Below are positions 7,066 to 10,011 of a stretch of DNA of 10,011 bases, one piece after another. The DNA lies in the NCBI GenBank assembly GCA_945878835.1, contig CAMCUG010000037.1:1-10011 (forward strand), in the 5' to 3' direction. The translations under genes were made by a program, and so were the position numbers. Origin of the DNA: Chryseobacterium gleum (GTDB lineage: Bacteria > Bacteroidota > Bacteroidia > Flavobacteriales_D > Sanyastnellaceae). The notes beneath the pieces are model-generated. The model saw nothing but the letters and a program-made list of their open reading frames with translations. It did not search any database and was not told the origin of the DNA. Every line of letters starts with the position of its first letter. Within the stretch, counting starts at the first letter, position 1.

Positions 7066-7073
7066 TATTTTTA
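7066..7073 (+). promoter_or_regulatory. Candidate -7 element for the epimerase-glycosyltransferase-pdxH operon
   Basis: TATTTTTA differs only at the last base from TAnnTTTG. The ATG at 7078 lies exactly 12 nt after the first base of the box, the same geometry as pyrD (1698 to 1710), again predicting a leaderless or near-leaderless transcript. No clear -33 element is visible. Confidence 0.45.
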
Positions 7074-7077
7074 CAGC

Positions 7078-8127
7078 ATGAACAAGGTTACGCATTTAAT
7101 TACCGGTGGATGTGGTTTTGTGGGAAGGAATATGGTGAAGAGACTCTTCAATACCACCGAGGCTCAATTGATTTTTATAGACGACTTGTCTGTTGGAACA
7201 CATCCCGACACTTGGCTCAATGCCACGAAAACGAATTACGGCGAAGGCTTCACGGTTTACAACGGAAGATTATTATTCATTCATGCCGATGCGTTGAAAG
7301 TGATGCGCGCGTTTTCAGAAGACGAGAAATACTTCGAAAACAATTTTCAGTTTGAAATCAATCGCATAAACGATGTCTTCCACTTCGCAGCTATTGTAGG
7401 TGGAAGAACGAAGATCGATGGAGATCCAATGGCTGTAGCATTAGACCTTGCTATTGATGCAGAAATGTTCTATTGGGCTTGTCGCTATAAGCCCGAAAGA
7501 CTCATGTATCCGAGCTCTTCAGCAGCTTATCCGATTGATCTGCAAACGATAGATGGAGCTATTGCTTTGAAAGAGTCGGACATCGATTTCAAGAGAATGG
7601 GTGAACCCGATATGACTTACGGATGGAGTAAGCTAACAGGAGAGTTCCTTGCGAAGATTGCAGCTTCACATTACGGTTTGAAGGTGACGTGTATTCGTCC
7701 TTTTAGCGGATACGGTGAAGACCAAGATTTAACCTATCCTGTTCCAGCCATTGCGGCCCGCGCTGCGAAGAAAGAAGATCCGTTTGAAGTGTGGGGAAGT
7801 GGAAATCAAGGAAGAGACTTCGTTCACATCGACGATGTGATCGATTGTATTCTCTTGGCCATGAATCACATTCACGACGGAACAGCCATTAATATTGGAA
7901 TGGGGAAACTAACTTCGTTCAATGAAATTATTCGTGTGTTCTGCGGCTATGCAGGATACGAGCCGATGATAAAACCGTTGTTAGATAAGCCAGTTGGCGT
8001 GCACTCTCGCTATTGCGACATGACTTTCGTTCAGGAGAAGTTGGGATGGACAGCGAAGATTTCTATTGAAGAAGGAATGAAGCGTGTGTACGATGCGGCA
8101 GTAAAAAAATTGGCAGCACAGCAGTAG
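7078..8127 (+). CDS. NAD-dependent epimerase/dehydratase (extended SDR), nucleotide-sugar type
   Basis: This 349-residue extended short-chain dehydrogenase probably epimerises or dehydrates a nucleotide sugar in the cytoplasm. The N-terminal Rossmann motif is TGGCGFVG (9-16), with acidic D35/D36 ending strand 2 (IFIDDL), which favours NAD. HFAAIVGG (102-109), the SSS at 147-149 and Y181-x3-K185 (YGWSK) complete the active site. RPFSGYGED (207-215) and GSGNQGRDFVHIDDV (240-254) are the substrate-domain motifs of UDP- and GDP-sugar epimerases. The exact sugar cannot be read from sequence; GDP-mannose 3,5-epimerase-like or UDP-hexose 4-epimerase-like are both possible. The frame extends upstream to a TTG at 7060 and ATG at 7063, but 7078 matches the family N-terminus. 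The TAG stop is followed immediately, in frame, by the next gene. Confidence 0.88.
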   Translation: MNKVTHLITGGCGFVGRNMVKRLFNTTEAQLIFIDDLSVGTHPDTWLNATKTNYGEGFTVYNGRLLFIHADALKVMRAFSEDEKYFENNFQFEINRINDVFHFAAIVGGRTKIDGDPMAVALDLAIDAEMFYWACRYKPERLMYPSSSAAYPIDLQTIDGAIALKESDIDFKRMGEPDMTYGWSKLTGEFLAKIAASHYGLKVTCIRPFSGYGEDQDLTYPVPAIAARAAKKEDPFEVWGSGNQGRDFVHIDDVIDCILLAMNHIHDGTAINIGMGKLTSFNEIIRVFCGYAGYEPMIKPLLDKPVGVHSRYCDMTFVQEKLGWTAKISIEEGMKRVYDAAVKKLAAQQ

Positions 8128-9402
8128 ATGAAGAATAGAACCATTGTTTGTTTCGGTCCAGGTCCGCGCTTCAAAGGCGGAATGCAGAACTACAACACTT
8201 CGTTGGCGTTGGCATTGGACAAGGAAGAGCGAAACCAGGTTCACATTGTTAGTTGGACGCAACAGTATCCGGCTATCATTCCACGAGAGTTCGTAGACAA
8301 AAGCAGCACAACAGATTTGTTGGAAGGAAGTCGTGTGAAGGTGACGTACTTAACGAACTATAACAACCCGTTTAGTTGGATAGAAACAGCGAAGTACATT
8401 ATTTCGCTCAAACCTGAAATGGTAACCTTCCAATGGAGTATTGCCTTGCAGGGATTGCCCATGGCGCATATCGCTAAGCGTTTGAGCAAGGCAGGGATTC
8501 ATGTGGTGTTCGACATTCATTTTGTAATTCAGAAGGAGCACAGTTCCATAGATAAATTTTTAACGAAGTATGCTTTGAAACACGCTTCGTCTTTTGTGGT
8601 GCACGCCTTGCATACGTTTGAAGAATTGAAGGTGGTTTTTCCCGAACGTTCATTCGGTTTGGTAGATACGCTCGATATCACGAATAATTCTGTAACGCAA
8701 GTCGCGAAATTGTATCATCCGATATACGATTTGTACAAACCCATTCCGAATTTCAATTTGGAAGAAGAGAAAGCGAAGTTGGGATTGAAGAAGCATGTCT
8801 TTTTATACTTCGGATTTATTCGCAGATACAAAGGGCTAGATAGTGCCATTCAGGCATTTGCCGAATTGTGTAAGGAAAGAGACGACGTCTCGTTTTTAAT
8901 TTGCGGAGAATCTTTTTGGAAGACGCTCGACGATTCGAAGTGGAGCACAAAGGTGAAGCAAATGCTATTCGGTTGGGCGAAGAAAATTGTGCTTCGCAAA
9001 TCAGACGACGAGCGTGAAGACAATCCGTTGGAATGGATTGAGAAACTAGGAATTCAAGAAAACTGCGTGGTATTCAATCGATTCATTTCGAACGAAGAAT
9101 TACCGAAGTTTTTTCAGGTTTCTGATGCAGCAGTTTTGTTTTACAGAACCGCAACTCCTAGCGGTATTGAATCGTTGAGTTATAATTTCAAGATGCCTAT
9201 ACTGGCGACGAGAGTGGGCCATTTTCCAGAAACAATTGTAGATGGATTTAATGGCTATCTTGCCAAAGCAGAAGATATTCAAAGTATGAAAAATCAGATG
9301 CTTCGCTTTTTAGACGCGCCGATAGACAGAGATAACGTCGCCAAGGCAACAGAGAACATGAGTTGGACCAATTACGCAAAAGCCATTTGCAATTATGAGT
9401 AA
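8128..9402 (+). CDS. Glycosyltransferase, GT-B fold, GT4-like (Glycos_transf_1)
   Basis: The 424-residue cytoplasmic or membrane-associated glycosyltransferase probably adds a sugar from a nucleotide donor to a lipid-linked or surface glycan. The N-terminal half has the glycine-rich acceptor/donor loop GPGPRFKGGMQNYN (10-23). The C-terminal half begins VFLYFGFIRRYKGLD (224-238), with the typical R/K pair, followed by FLICGES (256-262). It then has ISNEELPKFFQVSDAAVLFY (320-339) and the donor-site segment SGIESLSYNFKMPILATRVGHFPE (345-368), where E348 starts the family's E-x7-E-like region in degenerate form. ATG 8128 directly follows the epimerase stop and shares its frame. The 3' end overlaps pdxH by 8 bases. 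Together with the epimerase it suggests polysaccharide or glycoconjugate synthesis; donor and acceptor are unknown. Confidence 0.88.
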   Translation: MKNRTIVCFGPGPRFKGGMQNYNTSLALALDKEERNQVHIVSWTQQYPAIIPREFVDKSSTTDLLEGSRVKVTYLTNYNNPFSWIETAKYIISLKPEMVTFQWSIALQGLPMAHIAKRLSKAGIHVVFDIHFVIQKEHSSIDKFLTKYALKHASSFVVHALHTFEELKVVFPERSFGLVDTLDITNNSVTQVAKLYHPIYDLYKPIPNFNLEEEKAKLGLKKHVFLYFGFIRRYKGLDSAIQAFAELCKERDDVSFLICGESFWKTLDDSKWSTKVKQMLFGWAKKIVLRKSDDEREDNPLEWIEKLGIQENCVVFNRFISNEELPKFFQVSDAAVLFYRTATPSGIESLSYNFKMPILATRVGHFPETIVDGFNGYLAKAEDIQSMKNQMLRFLDAPIDRDNVAKATENMSWTNYAKAICNYE

Positions 9403-10011
9403 CATTATACACGACAGAAAGAGCTACGATAAAAATAGCTTGGAGGTTGAAGACTTGAAAGCCGCTCCGCATGAAATGTTGGAGTTTTGGTTGAGTGAGG
9501 TAAAGGATTTACATGATTACAACGCCATGGTCGTGAGTAGTGTTGATGCTTCCGGCCAGCCGCACTCGCGCGTGGTACTGCTACGTGGGTTAAATCAGGA
9601 GGGCCTAAGGTTTTACTCTAATTACGATTCAAACAAAGGGAGACAACTTGATCAAAACAATAAGGTTGCGTTGAACTTCTTCTGGCCTTCTGTTGAGCGT
9701 CAAGTCCGTGTGGAAGGAGAATTATACAAGTTGAGTGAAGAAGAGAGCGATTCATATTTCAATTCGCGTCCGCGTGAAAGTCAAATAGGAGCCTGGGTTT
9801 CACCACAGAGTGCAATCATAGATTCGCGCGAAGTTTTGAACGAGCGCTTTAGAGAATTCGCTGATAAGTTCGAAGGGCAATCTGTTCCCCGACCTTCAAA
9901 TTGGGGAGGTTATCTTATTCGTCCGAATTATTTTGAATTTTGGCAGGGAAGACCGAACCGCTTGCACGATCGATTAACCTATTCTTTGGTTGAAGGAAAT
10001 TGGTCAATTGG
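9395..10011 (+). CDS. pdxH: Pyridoxamine/pyridoxine 5'-phosphate oxidase, 3' truncated by window end
   Basis: PdxH uses FMN and oxygen to convert pyridoxine or pyridoxamine 5'-phosphate to pyridoxal 5'-phosphate. I translated 205 residues to the window edge. The family is usually 210-220 long, so only about ten residues are missing. Motifs in order are SRVVLLRG (58-65), FYSNYDSNKGRQL (73-85) and NFFWPSVERQVRVEG (94-108). These are followed by SRPRESQIGAWVSPQS (124-139) and WGGYLIRPNYFEFWQG (170-185). N188-R189-L190-H191 corresponds to the RLH that binds the product phosphate or ring in E. coli. The ATG sits in ATGAGTAA, overlapping the glycosyltransferase stop by 8 bases, so it is probably translationally coupled to the glycan genes. 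The functional link to them is likely incidental. Confidence 0.96.
   Translation, partial: MSNIIHDRKSYDKNSLEVEDLKAAPHEMLEFWLSEVKDLHDYNAMVVSSVDASGQPHSRVVLLRGLNQEGLRFYSNYDSNKGRQLDQNNKVALNFFWPSVERQVRVEGELYKLSEEESDSYFNSRPRESQIGAWVSPQSAIIDSREVLNERFREFADKFEGQSVPRPSNWGGYLIRPNYFEFWQGRPNRLHDRLTYSLVEGNWSI

Noticed and set aside
7056..7355. 99-residue frame overlapping the epimerase start
   Set aside because: Out of frame with the clear Rossmann-fold gene and without family features.

Overview
The window looks like chromosomal DNA from a member of the Bacteroidota, probably Flavobacteriales. This is inferred from moderate GC, TAnnTTTG-type -7 promoter elements in place of sigma70 -10 boxes, little use of Shine-Dalgarno sequences, and the protein styles (RarA, class 2 PyrD, PaaZ). 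Assignment below phylum is a guess. There are no mobile elements, RNA genes, CRISPR arrays or phage genes. Most of the window is core or housekeeping, and the unusual content lies in the gaps between genes.

Layout. (1) Positions 1-2729, plus strand: the C-terminal half of the replication-fork ATPase RarA, an 8-base-overlapping family-3 membrane acyltransferase, then the class 2 dihydroorotate dehydrogenase PyrD with its own promoter. (2) Positions 2730-2922: a 193-base non-coding gap starting with five mini-hairpins spaced by TCAT, followed by a promoter. (3) Positions 2923-3474, plus strand: an unrecognised 183-residue protein that ends tail-to-tail, with a 4-base overlap, against (4) a minus-strand pair at 7007-3471: PaaZ (aldehyde dehydrogenase plus MaoC hydratase) followed, with no gap and in the same frame, by an exported S41-type peptidase. 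(5) Positions 7008-7077: a compact divergent promoter region. (6) Positions 7078-10011, plus strand: a sugar-nucleotide epimerase/dehydratase, a GT-B glycosyltransferase and PdxH (cut by the window end), packed without gaps and probably one transcript.

How the genes relate. The epimerase and glycosyltransferase are a plausible small surface-glycan module. PdxH is probably a housekeeping passenger. PaaZ would act on ring-opened phenylacetyl-CoA intermediates, but no other paa gene is in view. RarA and PyrD are housekeeping.

The most notable signal is a family of tiny perfect hairpins, 3-6 bp arms with 1-3 nt loops, joined by 4-nt TCAT spacers. Five lie downstream of pyrD, and two more, in the opposite orientation with ATGA spacing, lie just upstream of it. 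Also notable are two genes whose ATG falls exactly 12 nt after the start of a TATTTTT(G/A) -7 box, which suggests leaderless mRNAs. I see no convincing multi-gene novel system.
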